Source: an uncultured Rhizobiaceae group bacterium (GTDB lineage: Bacteria > Pseudomonadota > Alphaproteobacteria > Rhizobiales > Rhizobiaceae). Taken from it: 54,337 nt of DNA. Each line of letters starts with the position of its first letter. The stretch's first letter is position 1. Shown piece by piece: positions 34,703-43,407 of this stretch. The stretch lies in the NCBI GenBank assembly GCA_937958815.1, contig CALGMR010000001.1:160300-214636 (forward strand), in the 5' to 3' direction. The position numbers and the translations under genes were made by a program. The notes under the pieces were generated by a model. That model made no database searches. It was not told the origin of the DNA and worked only from the letters and a program-made list of their open reading frames with translations.

Positions 34703-35709
34703 TATGTCACATCTTTGCTTTCAGCTTCTGCTTGGAAAGAAAGGTCGTAAAATTTCAGCCAATTCTCTCCCATAATGCCCTCGACCTCCCCATCGCTAAA
34801 CCCGACGTTTATCAAACCATTTTGAATGTTGCTGAAATGCGTGTTGTTTTCAAACCATTTTGGCTGTGGCGGAAAGCCCGCATTGTCAGCGGAGCCTTCA
34901 CCGTAATCAACGGTCTTCGTCCAACGGCCATTACGCATCCAAGTCACCACACTGTCGGGTTGATCCTGACAGAGGTCTGACCCGATACCTATATGTTCAG
35001 CGCCATAAAGCTCAGCGGCATCTGCAATGGCTTGGGAAAAACTTTCCAACGAACAGTTTGACCCGTCTTTAAGGTGATGAGGGTAAAGCGAAAAACCAAA
35101 CATCCCGCCCTTATCTGTAAGAGCTTTCAGCACCGTGTGAGACTTGTTGCGCAAAGCAGGGTGCCAAACATGCGGGTTCGCATGGGTGATAGAAATCGGG
35201 CGCGAAGACATTTCAATGGCTTCCAATGTGGAGCGCTCCGCGGAATGGCTCATATCGATCACCATGCCAACACGGTTCATTTCAGCGATTGCTTCGCGAC
35301 CAAAGCGGGTAATGCCCGGGTCTTCCGTTTCATAACAGCCCGTCGCCAGCAAAGACTGGTTGTTGTAAGACAGCTGCATGAAACGCCCACCCAGGCGATG
35401 CAATATCTCGATCAATCCCAGATCATCTTCCATCGGCGAAGGATTTTGAAATCCGAAGAAAATGGCCGTCCGACCTTCCGCTTGTGCCCGGCGCACATCG
35501 TCACCTGTGAAACCTGGAAAGATCAAATCTTGATAAAGTTCGAAGTAACGGTTCCAAGTTTCAAAATTGGTGACTGTTTCACGAAATTGCTCATGATAAG
35601 CAATCGTCACATGAACAGCAGACACACCCCCACCTTGCATTTCGCGGAAGATTTTTTCTGACCAATTCGCATATTGCAGATTGTCGATGATGAGGGAATT
35701 GTGAGCCAT
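34702..35709 (-). CDS. M19 dipeptidase-like protein with altered metal site
   Basis: 335 residues from the ATG at 35709; a GTG at 35724 is an alternative. It follows renal dipeptidase (PF01244) throughout: LGLIEILHRLGGRFMQLSYN, VIDMSHSAERSTLEAIE, RPISITHANPHVWHP and GIGSDLCQD. However, the N-terminal metal motif IDGHND reads IIDNLQYANW, so its His and Asp are lost, and the bridging Glu of VEGG is Gln in FGFQN. The two histidines (DMSH, ITHANP) and the Asp of GSDL remain. Normal two-zinc dipeptidase chemistry is therefore doubtful. First gene of the four-gene unit; no signal peptide. Confidence 0.82.
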   Translation of the reverse strand: MAHNSLIIDNLQYANWSEKIFREMQGGGVSAVHVTIAYHEQFRETVTNFETWNRYFELYQDLIFPGFTGDDVRRAQAEGRTAIFFGFQNPSPMEDDLGLIEILHRLGGRFMQLSYNNQSLLATGCYETEDPGITRFGREAIAEMNRVGMVIDMSHSAERSTLEAIEMSSRPISITHANPHVWHPALRNKSHTVLKALTDKGGMFGFSLYPHHLKDGSNCSLESFSQAIADAAELYGAEHIGIGSDLCQDQPDSVVTWMRNGRWTKTVDYGEGSADNAGFPPQPKWFENNTHFSNIQNGLINVGFSDGEVEGIMGENWLKFYDLSFQAEAESKDVT

Positions 35710-35825
35710 AGGACTGCCTATCACAAACTCGCCCCTGAAACGAATATCTATTTACGACAAACGATGTTCACGCTTGCCTCTCACCGCATTGAATGTATGT
35801 TTCAATTTCGGACACGGAGAGATTT

Positions 35826-36569
35826 ATGAGCAAAATTGCATTGGTTACTGGCGCAGGGTCTGGCATTGGCAGAAATGCAACTTTGGCGCTGGTGGACGCG
35901 GGCTTCACGGTGGTCGCTACTGGGCGACGCCTAGAGGCTTTAAAAGAAACTGCAGAACAGTCAGCGGCGGGCAAGGTTCACCCCATATCGGCAGATGTGA
36001 CCGACGAAAGCAGCATTGATGCTCTATTTTCAGATATAAAATCCAAGTTCGGCAGATTGGATGTTGTGTTCAACAATGCTGGAAACAACGTTCCCACGAC
36101 AAATTTTGGCGACCTTGAATTCAGCGACTGGAGAACCGTTATCGGTGTCAATTTGGACGGCGCATTTTTGATTGCCAACCGAGCCTATAGATTCATGCGC
36201 GACCAATCTCCCCAAGGCGGCCGGATCATCAACAATGGCTCCATTTCCGCCTATGTGCCCCGCCCCGGCTCTGCTCCTTATGCGTCTTCAAAACATGCAA
36301 TCACGGGCTTGACCCGCTCGATTGCATTGGACGGTCGCCAGCACAATATCGCCTGCGGGCAAATCGACATCGGCAATGCTGCGTCTGACATGACAGCGCA
36401 AATGAATGCAGGCGTCCCACAAGCGGATGGGTCCATGAAATCTGAACCCACAATGGATGTGCAAAATATTGGCAATGCAGTGGTTCATATGGCTGGCTTG
36501 CCGTTGGACACGAATGTCTTGTTCATGACCATAATGGCGAGCCACATGCCATTTGTCGGTCGGGGTTAA
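35826..36569 (+). CDS. SDR-family oxidoreductase
   Basis: 247 residues from the ATG at 35826 with GGAGAG five bases upstream. The coenzyme motif is ALVTGAGSGIGRNATLAL, with a basic ATGRRLEAL that favours NADP. NNAGNN, catalytic Ser in NNGSISAYVPRPG and Tyr-x-x-x-Lys in APYASSKHAITG complete the classical SDR set. The substrate is unknown. It is divergent from the M19-like gene with a 116-base gap and might serve that pathway. The phosphohexomutase starts 8 bases downstream on the same strand. Confidence 0.9.
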   Translation: MSKIALVTGAGSGIGRNATLALVDAGFTVVATGRRLEALKETAEQSAAGKVHPISADVTDESSIDALFSDIKSKFGRLDVVFNNAGNNVPTTNFGDLEFSDWRTVIGVNLDGAFLIANRAYRFMRDQSPQGGRIINNGSISAYVPRPGSAPYASSKHAITGLTRSIALDGRQHNIACGQIDIGNAASDMTAQMNAGVPQADGSMKSEPTMDVQNIGNAVVHMAGLPLDTNVLFMTIMASHMPFVGRG

Positions 36570-36577
36570 ACTGATTG

Positions 36578-38044
36578 ATGACAACCTGCGGCGACATCAT
36601 TTCACAATCAGGCGCATCGTTTGGAACATCGGGCGTGCGCGGATTGGTGGAAGACTTAAATGATGAGACATGTTTTGCATTCACACTTGCCTTTTTAAGC
36701 CATTTGCAAAGTGAAAACCGTGACCAAAAACTCACAAAAGTCTGGGTGGGGCATGATCTGCGTCCCTCTTCTCCAGCGATTGCGAACGCGGTTCTTAAGG
36801 CAATTGAGCACCTTGAGCTGACAGCCGTTTTTTGCGGAGAAATCGCAACACCGGCCCTCGCTTATTCCTCTATCAACGCGCATGAACCGTCTGTAATGAT
36901 TACCGGAAGTCACATTCCGTTCGACCGAAATGGCATTAAATTCTATCGGCCCGACGGCGAAATGACCAAAGACGATGAAACGTTTATCGTGAACTCTAAA
37001 ACAGAATTTCCCGATGATCATTTTGAAAAGCAATGTCTAATAAATGTCAGCGCCCTGCCCTCAGCCAATCGCAATGCCCATGACGCATGGCACCAGCGCT
37101 ATCTGACAGCCTTTGACGGCATGCTCGCAAATATGCGTATTGGCCACTACCAACACAGCGCCGCAGGTCGCGATGATCTGACCAGAATATTGGAAAACCT
37201 TGGTGCGATAGTCATTGCCTTAGACCGCAGCGAAACATTCATTCCGATTGATACGGAAGCCGTCTCCGAAGCTGATCGTTTGCAAGCAAAAGCTTGGTCA
37301 TCGCAGCACGAACTGGACGCAGTCATTTCAACCGATGGTGATGGGGACCGCCCGCTCCTATCAGATGAAAACGGTGACTATTTTCGTGGAGATACGCTGG
37401 GTATTTTCACCGCATTGGCTTTGCAAGCCACCGCGGCTGTTACCCCTGTTTCTTCGAACACCGCCTTGGAAAAGTGTGGGAAATTCAAAACCATCGGCAG
37501 GACAAAAATCGGTTCACCACATGTGATTGCCGAAATGGAGAAGCTCGCGCAAAACACCCGTGCGACAGTTGTGGGGTTTGAGGCGAATGGTGGATTCTTA
37601 ACGGCCAGCCCATTGAAATCTCCCTGGACACAGACGGACCTAAAGCCTTTGCCAACCCGGGACTCCGTCTTGCCCGTTTTGGCAACAATTGCCTTGTCCA
37701 AACTCAACAAGACAAAACTCTCAAACTTGCAGGGCCTTTTGCCCCTTCGCATCACAGCAAGTGACAGACTTGTTGAAACTGAAAAAGACGTTTCGATGAA
37801 ACTGCTTGACCAGTTTGCAAAAGGTGATGCCAATCCATCAGCCCTCGCGACAGATGCTTCACCTTTGCAGTGCACGGACACGACGGATGGAATGCGTTTT
37901 ACATTTAAAGACGATACAATCGTCCACTTACGCCCATCAGGCAACGCGCCCGAATTACGCATTTATGTGGAAACAGCATCTCAGGATTCTGCAGAGGCTT
38001 TGCTGTCTCATGCCAAGCAAACAGTGGTTAAGCTGCTAGGCTGA
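36578..38044 (+). CDS. phosphomannomutase/phosphoglucomutase family enzyme
   Basis: 488 residues; the TTG one codon earlier is less likely than the ATG at 36578. Four-domain alpha-D-phosphohexomutase motifs appear in order: FGTSGVRGLVED, the phosphoserine loop VMITGSHIPFDRNGIKFY, the metal loop STDGDGDRPLLSD, the sugar loop VVGFEANGGFLTAS and the phosphate loop LRPSGNAPELRIYVE. It should convert mannose-6-phosphate to mannose-1-phosphate. The convergent neighbour encodes the steps on either side, which supports phosphomannomutase over phosphoglucomutase. Convergent overlap of 9 bases. Confidence 0.9.
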   Translation: MTTCGDIISQSGASFGTSGVRGLVEDLNDETCFAFTLAFLSHLQSENRDQKLTKVWVGHDLRPSSPAIANAVLKAIEHLELTAVFCGEIATPALAYSSINAHEPSVMITGSHIPFDRNGIKFYRPDGEMTKDDETFIVNSKTEFPDDHFEKQCLINVSALPSANRNAHDAWHQRYLTAFDGMLANMRIGHYQHSAAGRDDLTRILENLGAIVIALDRSETFIPIDTEAVSEADRLQAKAWSSQHELDAVISTDGDGDRPLLSDENGDYFRGDTLGIFTALALQATAAVTPVSSNTALEKCGKFKTIGRTKIGSPHVIAEMEKLAQNTRATVVGFEANGGFLTASPLKSPWTQTDLKPLPTRDSVLPVLATIALSKLNKTKLSNLQGLLPLRITASDRLVETEKDVSMKLLDQFAKGDANPSALATDASPLQCTDTTDGMRFTFKDDTIVHLRPSGNAPELRIYVETASQDSAEALLSHAKQTVVKLLG

Positions 38045-40276
38045 ACGGTCGCCAAAGTGATTGAGATAGGCCTGAAACGCACCAACAATGTGGTACAGAA
38101 TGCTGGCAGGAACATCAGTCGCTGTCGCCACCCCGTGTTCGTCGATGCGATCAACCCATAAGCCTTCTGGTGCATTGTCCAAATGCCAAGCGAACAATCG
38201 GTCTACACGGGCTTCAATCTCTCCAGCCAATTCTTGTTTGCCTGTTCGATCCAGAATGATGGCCGCTTTCAAAGCTTCAGCTTGTGGCCATGAACGGTGA
38301 TGACGATCAATGGGCACTCCGTCACGGGTGATGCTGGCCCACCCCAAATTTGTCTTACGGCTCAACCCTTGGCTCACACCTGTCGCATACACTTTCCGCG
38401 CTTCATCCGCATGCGCTTGACCACGTTGACGCGCGTGTTCGCCCAGCAACCAAGCCCATTCAAAATGATGACCAGGTTCGGTCAGTTCGCCTTTGTCCGA
38501 TGCGAGAGGCTCGAAATTTGGCCCCAAGACTTCAATAACGGCCCAATTGTCTCGATCAAAAAATTTGGTGCGAAACAATTCAACGATGCCGTCCGCATAG
38601 GTTTGAGCTTCTTTGGAGCCCGTCACTTCCTGCCAAGCCAAAAACGCTTCCAACAAATGCATGTGTGGGTTGGCGCGGCGTTCTAAGGAAGCGCCTTCGC
38701 TGGTTTCAAACCAAGCATTGTTGTCTGCATCAAAGAATTTTTCGCTGAACGTTTGCAACACCAGTTCTCCCAGCGGCCTCGCCCGTTCAAATCCGGCATC
38801 CAGTGCAGCGGCAGCGGCCAGCAACACAAACGATTGATCGTATGCATCCATCCGCGTGTTTTCTGGTTTTCCGTCAACAGAAGCGACACTTGCAAAGGGC
38901 ACTTCAGCATTTGCAGCAGCATCCAACCAATCCAAACCATGATGCACCAGAGCATCCGCACCTTCGCACCAATTGTGTTTTGCAGCTTGGGCAAAACACC
39001 ATGTTTGACGCGCCATTGTTCGCAAACGCTTAGGTTTGTTCAGGCTCTTTTCATCAAAGCCCAAAACCTCATGGAACCCACCATGAACATGATCCACGCC
39101 GATTTTTGCCCACAACGGCAAACCGATTTCAGTAAGCCAACGATGAACCCGTTCAACATTCGTCCCAGGGTTTTTAGCACGACTCAAGCCAACAGAAACG
39201 CGAACTTCTGAACGGTTGCCCTGATCCAGTTTCTGAAAGACATTTTTGACATCTTGGGAATGTTCCAACGGTGCAACAAATGTCGCGTCATCTGTCGATA
39301 TGACAGCCATTCCTTTCAAGCCATATGCGGAGATCAATGGACCTTCGTTGTGAAAATATGACCCTTCGCAATCGACGGCCACAACGTCTCCTATTGACAC
39401 GTTGTTTCGCTCGTCTTTTTCTGCAATTTCATAGAGCGATTGCCAAGATCCGATGTCTGACCATTTGAATTGCGCAGGCACCAAAGTTATGTTCTCAGCA
39501 TTCTCTAAAATCACCGTGTCCACCGGATGAGACGGAATTTTAGAATATTCTTCCATAGGCAAGAATGAGCCAGCAAGTTCCGTAGAAGCCGCAGCACGCG
39601 ATGCTTCCACGCCTTGCCAAATTTCTGGTGCCAAGGCCTTGAAATGCCCTGCCATAGTGGACGCTTGGAACAAGATCATACCCGCGTTCCAGAAATAGCC
39701 CCCGCTTTGAAGGTATCTTTCGGCTGTTTGCGTATCAGGCTTTTCAACAAAGCGCTCAACCCGCAGCGTTCCGGTCGCGTCATGATCACCTGTTTTAACG
39801 TATCCATACCCCGTTTCGGGGCGTGTTGGGGTGATGCCAAAAACGACCAAAGCTCCAGCGTGCGCAGACGCAACGCCGCTGGAAATCGTGTCATGAAATT
39901 GGTTGATGGTGGTAATTTCATGGTCGGATGGAACAATCAGAACCAATCCATCGCCATGCTTTTCCAAAATTTCTTGTGCAGCAAGAGCAACCGCCGCCGC
40001 CGTATTTCTGCCCGTCGGTTCAAACAAACATTGTTCGGCCAGCACACCTTCGACAACTGTTTCTTGCCTTACAATTTGAGCATGATCTGCTGACGCGATC
40101 ACATTGACGGGGCCAAACAATCCATCGCTTTCGCTAAAACGACGAATGGTGTTGCGCAGCATAGAATGAGCGCCAGTGAGACGGTGAAATTGCTTAGGGT
40201 TGTCAGCTCTGGAGAAAGGCCACAATCGCGAACCAATTCCGCCAGACAAAACAAAACTATGCACCTGAGGCTTCAT
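38036..40276 (-). CDS. mannose-1-phosphate guanylyltransferase fused to AGE-type phosphomannose isomerase
   Basis: 746 residues. Residues about 1-350 are a GDP-mannose pyrophosphorylase: SFVLSGGIGSRLWPFSR then NPKQFHRL, the GPVNVIAS region, GYGYVKTG and RFVEKPD. Residues about 370-745 are an N-acylglucosamine-2-epimerase (AGE)-fold alpha/alpha barrel: RTMARQTWCFAQAAKHNW, DAYDQSFVLLAAAAAL, PGHHFEWAWLLGEHAR and RHHRSWPQAEALKAAI, with His residues in the usual catalytic positions. Rhizobial phosphomannose isomerase belongs to this fold. The fusion would make mannose-6-phosphate from fructose-6-phosphate and GDP-mannose from mannose-1-phosphate. The usual cupin-type PMI domain is absent. An ATG at 40288 is an alternative start. 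Confidence 0.88.
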   Translation of the reverse strand: MKPQVHSFVLSGGIGSRLWPFSRADNPKQFHRLTGAHSMLRNTIRRFSESDGLFGPVNVIASADHAQIVRQETVVEGVLAEQCLFEPTGRNTAAAVALAAQEILEKHGDGLVLIVPSDHEITTINQFHDTISSGVASAHAGALVVFGITPTRPETGYGYVKTGDHDATGTLRVERFVEKPDTQTAERYLQSGGYFWNAGMILFQASTMAGHFKALAPEIWQGVEASRAAASTELAGSFLPMEEYSKIPSHPVDTVILENAENITLVPAQFKWSDIGSWQSLYEIAEKDERNNVSIGDVVAVDCEGSYFHNEGPLISAYGLKGMAVISTDDATFVAPLEHSQDVKNVFQKLDQGNRSEVRVSVGLSRAKNPGTNVERVHRWLTEIGLPLWAKIGVDHVHGGFHEVLGFDEKSLNKPKRLRTMARQTWCFAQAAKHNWCEGADALVHHGLDWLDAAANAEVPFASVASVDGKPENTRMDAYDQSFVLLAAAAALDAGFERARPLGELVLQTFSEKFFDADNNAWFETSEGASLERRANPHMHLLEAFLAWQEVTGSKEAQTYADGIVELFRTKFFDRDNWAVIEVLGPNFEPLASDKGELTEPGHHFEWAWLLGEHARQRGQAHADEARKVYATGVSQGLSRKTNLGWASITRDGVPIDRHHRSWPQAEALKAAIILDRTGKQELAGEIEARVDRLFAWHLDNAPEGLWVDRIDEHGVATATDVPASILYHIVGAFQAYLNHFGDRSA

Positions 40277-40467
40277 TATTCTGTCCATTTAGCGCTCAAA
40301 AAGAGGTTCCCAAACGGAAGAGTATCATCAGGTTATTGAGGAACCTTGAATCCAATCGTCGAAATTCGAGGGTATTTCGTCCAAACTTCTGCGAAATCTG
40401 CATCAGTTTTCATCAGCAAAAACGCCTCTTGAGCACAACGGGCCACAGGTTGCACCCAACAAATCCC

Positions 40468-41763
40468 TCAGTTGCCAATCAAGTTTGGCAAGGTCAATGA
40501 AATGGCAGGAATAAACGTGATCAACATGAGCGCTGCAAAGATGGCCAGATAGAAGGGCCAAATCGTTCGAACCGCTTGTTCAATGGGAAGCTTGCCAACT
40601 GCACACCCGACAAACAGGCAGGTGCCCACGGGTGGGGTGCAAAGTCCCAATCCCAAATTCACCAGCATCATAATACCAAACTGCAATGGGTCCATTCCGA
40701 GACTATGAGCAACCGGCAAAAAGATCGGCGTGCAAATCAAGATCAATGCGGCCATGTCCATGATCATACCAAGGATCAACAACACGGCATTGATCATCAG
40801 CAAAATCATAATCGGGTTTTCTGTAATACCCGTAACCAGTTCCACTGTTTTGTCTGGAACGCGATAGAATGTCAGCATGTAAGCAAACGCACCTGCGCAA
40901 GCGATCAGGATCATCACCATTGATGTGGTGCGCACAGAGGACACAACTGCGGTTTTGAAACCTTCCCAAGAAAGGCTGCGATACACCAAAAGCGTAACGA
41001 GCAGAGCATACATTGCACCAAATGCGCCAGATTCCGTGACTGTGAATATGCCAGAAAGCACGCCACCCACGATAATCACAGCGGTCAAAAGTCCGGGAAT
41101 GGCCAACATGAAAGACAAAACCAAAGCGGACCAACCGGGGAATTTTTCAGCTTTATAGCCACGCTTCACGGCAACAATATAAGCCGCCACAGCAAGGCAA
41201 AGACACATCAATACTCCGGGCACAACGCCCGCAAGAAAGAGTTTGGAAATGGAAACAGAGCCCGCAACCCCTGCCCCCGCAGCTAGTGCATAAATAATCA
41301 TGTTGTGGCTTGGCGGAATGATGATGCCAGCAATCGACGATGTCACAGTCACGTTCACCGCATAGTCTGCGTCATAACCTTTGTCTTTCATCACTGGAAC
41401 CAGAATGGACCCAAGTGCAGAAATATCAGCAATGGCGGAACCGGAAATTCCACCAAACAACATGGACGACAGAACATTCACCACACCAAGACCGCCACGC
41501 ACCGCACCAACCGCCGCTTGCGCAAACCGCACCAGCCGTATGGCAATGCCACCGTGGAACATAAGCTCGCCAGCAAAAATGAAGAATGGGATCGCCATGA
41601 AAGCATATACATTTATGCCAGCAACAATGCGTTGAAACCCCACAAACAGCGGAAGTCCTTCATGAAAAAAGGCAGCAAGAGCTGCGATTCCCAATGCAAA
41701 TGCAACAGGCGTGCCTATGATGACGCAAAAAATGAAGACGCCTAAGAGAAGTAAAATACCCAT
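40468..41763 (-). CDS. dctM: TRAP transporter large permease (DctM)
   Basis: 431 residues, typical for TRAP large subunits, with about 12 membrane segments. Conserved parts: GTPVAFALGIAALAAFF, GVVNVLSSMLFGGISGSAIADISALGSI in two parts, IIIPPSHNMIIYALAAGAG, and near the end LGLCTPPVGTCLFVGC. These form the sodium/proton-coupled transport core. It follows dctQ by 8 bases on the minus strand and is the last gene of the SDR-dctP-dctQ-dctM operon. Transported compound unknown, probably a sugar acid or other carboxylate. Confidence 0.95.
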   Translation of the reverse strand: MGILLLLGVFIFCVIIGTPVAFALGIAALAAFFHEGLPLFVGFQRIVAGINVYAFMAIPFFIFAGELMFHGGIAIRLVRFAQAAVGAVRGGLGVVNVLSSMLFGGISGSAIADISALGSILVPVMKDKGYDADYAVNVTVTSSIAGIIIPPSHNMIIYALAAGAGVAGSVSISKLFLAGVVPGVLMCLCLAVAAYIVAVKRGYKAEKFPGWSALVLSFMLAIPGLLTAVIIVGGVLSGIFTVTESGAFGAMYALLVTLLVYRSLSWEGFKTAVVSSVRTTSMVMILIACAGAFAYMLTFYRVPDKTVELVTGITENPIMILLMINAVLLILGMIMDMAALILICTPIFLPVAHSLGMDPLQFGIMMLVNLGLGLCTPPVGTCLFVGCAVGKLPIEQAVRTIWPFYLAIFAALMLITFIPAISLTLPNLIGN

Positions 41764-41771
41764 GATAAACT

Positions 41772-42299
41772 CTATTCGATACTGTCTTCGCGCTGGTCAC
41801 GCCCAAGAAACAACCGGATCAAATGACCCGCTGAAAATAAAAACACAAGCAACCCACAAATGGTCAAAGGCAAAGAACGCAGCCCTTCAGACACTTGAAT
41901 GAGCGGGATCAAAGTCGACCACTTAAAGCGGGTCAATTCCATGCCGTACCAAAACATCATGCCGCCAAAGACCAACATTAAGACATCGGTGGCGATCACA
42001 AATATTGTGCGGACCCAACTGGGAACGATGCTGCGGAAGATAACAACTGACAGGTGGGTGTTCTGATTTACACCAACTGCTGCGCCCAAAAACGCAATCA
42101 CCATGATAAGCAGATGTGAAACTTGCTCCACCCAAGTCGGTGTATCGTTTAAGACATATCGTCCGTAAACAAGCCAAGCGAAGATCACCGTCATCACCAC
42201 CAACGCTGTGCCTGCCAAAAATGTGCAGATGCGAGAGATGAATTCAAAAGTCGCATCCATTTTTTTCAACAGTGTTGGCGCTTCTGCTGTTCGCCGCAT
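41772..42299 (-). CDS. dctQ: TRAP transporter small permease (DctQ)
   Basis: 175 residues with four membrane segments (about 20-42, 58-78, 96-116, 136-158). The motifs FAWLVYGRYVLNDTPTWVEQ, then LLIMVIAFLGAAVGVNQNTHLSV, are standard for DctQ. It bridges the substrate-binding protein and DctM. Its ATG is preceded by GAGGAG. A terminator-like hairpin separates it from dctP, so it and dctM may be made at lower levels than the binding protein. Confidence 0.93.
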   Translation of the reverse strand: MRRTAEAPTLLKKMDATFEFISRICTFLAGTALVVMTVIFAWLVYGRYVLNDTPTWVEQVSHLLIMVIAFLGAAVGVNQNTHLSVVIFRSIVPSWVRTIFVIATDVLMLVFGGMMFWYGMELTRFKWSTLIPLIQVSEGLRSLPLTICGLLVFLFSAGHLIRLFLGRDQREDSIE

Positions 42300-42311
42300 G
42301 AAATTCTCCTC

Positions 42312-42346
42312 AAAAAAACGCCCGGCTTCCTAATGGGAGCCAGGCG
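42312..42346 (-). terminator. hairpin with T tract between dctP and dctQ
   Basis: On the minus strand 42346-42335 pairs with 42330-42319 around a 4-base loop (ATTA): a 12-position stem with one mismatch and one G-T pair. Seven Ts follow immediately (42318-42312). This is a canonical intrinsic terminator shape, yet the operon continues 12 bases later with dctQ. It probably acts as partial attenuation or protects the dctP mRNA end. Confidence 0.75.
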
Positions 42347-42370
42347 CTCTTAGTTCGCAATATTGATCGG

Positions 42371-43351
42371 CTATTTAGTAGCCTTAGCGAGATCAACCAG
42401 TTTTTGCATATCCGGATTCGCCTTTAGATAATCAGCATAAACAGAGTCCATTGCCTTTTGGAATGGTGCTTTATCAGCGATTTCGTTCACTTTGATGCCA
42501 GCTGCTTCAACGTCTTTGCGCGCTTGACCTGACTGTACAGTCCAAAGCTCACGTTGATAAATTGCAGCTTTTTCAGCAGCGCCTCTCACAGCGGTCTGCA
42601 TTTCAGGAGAAAGTGCATTGAACTTGGCTGTGTTTACACAGATGCATTCTGGAATGATGAGATGCTCACTCAAAGAATAGTTCTTTGTCACTTCGTAGTG
42701 CCCGACGTTTTTGAAAGATGGGAAGTTGTTTTCAGCACCATCAACAACACCCGTTTTCAACGCTTGCTGAACTTCTGAGAACGCCATGGGAGACGGATTG
42801 CCACCCATTGCAGAAATCATAGCTGTATACAGGTTGTTGTTCATCACCCGAATTTTCAAACCTTTGACGTCTTCGGGTGTTTCGATTGCTTTTTGTGCGT
42901 AGAATGAACGTGCACCAGCATCGAACCATGCGATTGGCAGAACACCTGCATCAGCCATGCCTTTGGAGATGATCTCACCAGCTTCACCATCTAGAACGCG
43001 GAACATGTGTGGCACGCTTTTGAAAATGAACGGCAAAGACACGAGGTTTGCTTCTTTGACCATTGGGCCAATTGGACCAAGGTTGAAGTTGCCAATTTCG
43101 ATTGCGCCAATGCGAACCTGTTCCAAAGCATCAGGCTGGTTGCCCAAAACACCACCGTGGAACACTTGAAGTTTAACTTCGCCCTTTGTCGCTTCGTCAA
43201 CAAGCTTGGCAAAACGATCCATAGCGGCCGTGTTTGGGTGGCCTTCGTTGTGGATGTTCCACGCACGCCATTCTGCTGCCGCAGCCATGCCGCATACCAG
43301 CGACATGGCTGTGGCTGCGCCGAGTAGTTTCAGTGAAAGTTTCTTGTACAT
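42371..43351 (-). CDS. dctP: TRAP transporter substrate-binding protein (DctP)
   Basis: 326 residues. Residues 1-26 (MYKKLSLKLLGAATAMSLVCGMAAAA) are a signal peptide. The mature part follows the DctP family: NTAAMDRFAKLVDEATKGEVKLQVF in parts, LGNQPDALEQVRIGAIEIG, and LKIRVMNNNLYTAMISAMGGNPSPMAFSEV in parts, with the Arg that usually binds a substrate carboxylate. GVVDGAENN is the standard end of the ligand-binding strand. GGGAGGAAATAAG precedes the ATG. Operon with an upstream SDR and downstream permeases. The FadR-type GntR neighbour fits a sugar-acid ligand (inference). Confidence 0.94.
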   Translation of the reverse strand: MYKKLSLKLLGAATAMSLVCGMAAAAEWRAWNIHNEGHPNTAAMDRFAKLVDEATKGEVKLQVFHGGVLGNQPDALEQVRIGAIEIGNFNLGPIGPMVKEANLVSLPFIFKSVPHMFRVLDGEAGEIISKGMADAGVLPIAWFDAGARSFYAQKAIETPEDVKGLKIRVMNNNLYTAMISAMGGNPSPMAFSEVQQALKTGVVDGAENNFPSFKNVGHYEVTKNYSLSEHLIIPECICVNTAKFNALSPEMQTAVRGAAEKAAIYQRELWTVQSGQARKDVEAAGIKVNEIADKAPFQKAMDSVYADYLKANPDMQKLVDLAKATK

Positions 43352-43407
43352 CTTATTTCCTCCCTTGGATGATGCAGTTGGAATTTTTGAGTGTTCGGGG
43401 GGGCTGA

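Noticed and set aside
40304..40346. Inverted repeat AGGTTCC...GGAACCT upstream of the ManC fusion
   Set aside because: The arms are only 7 bases with a 29-base spacer, so it could occur by chance.
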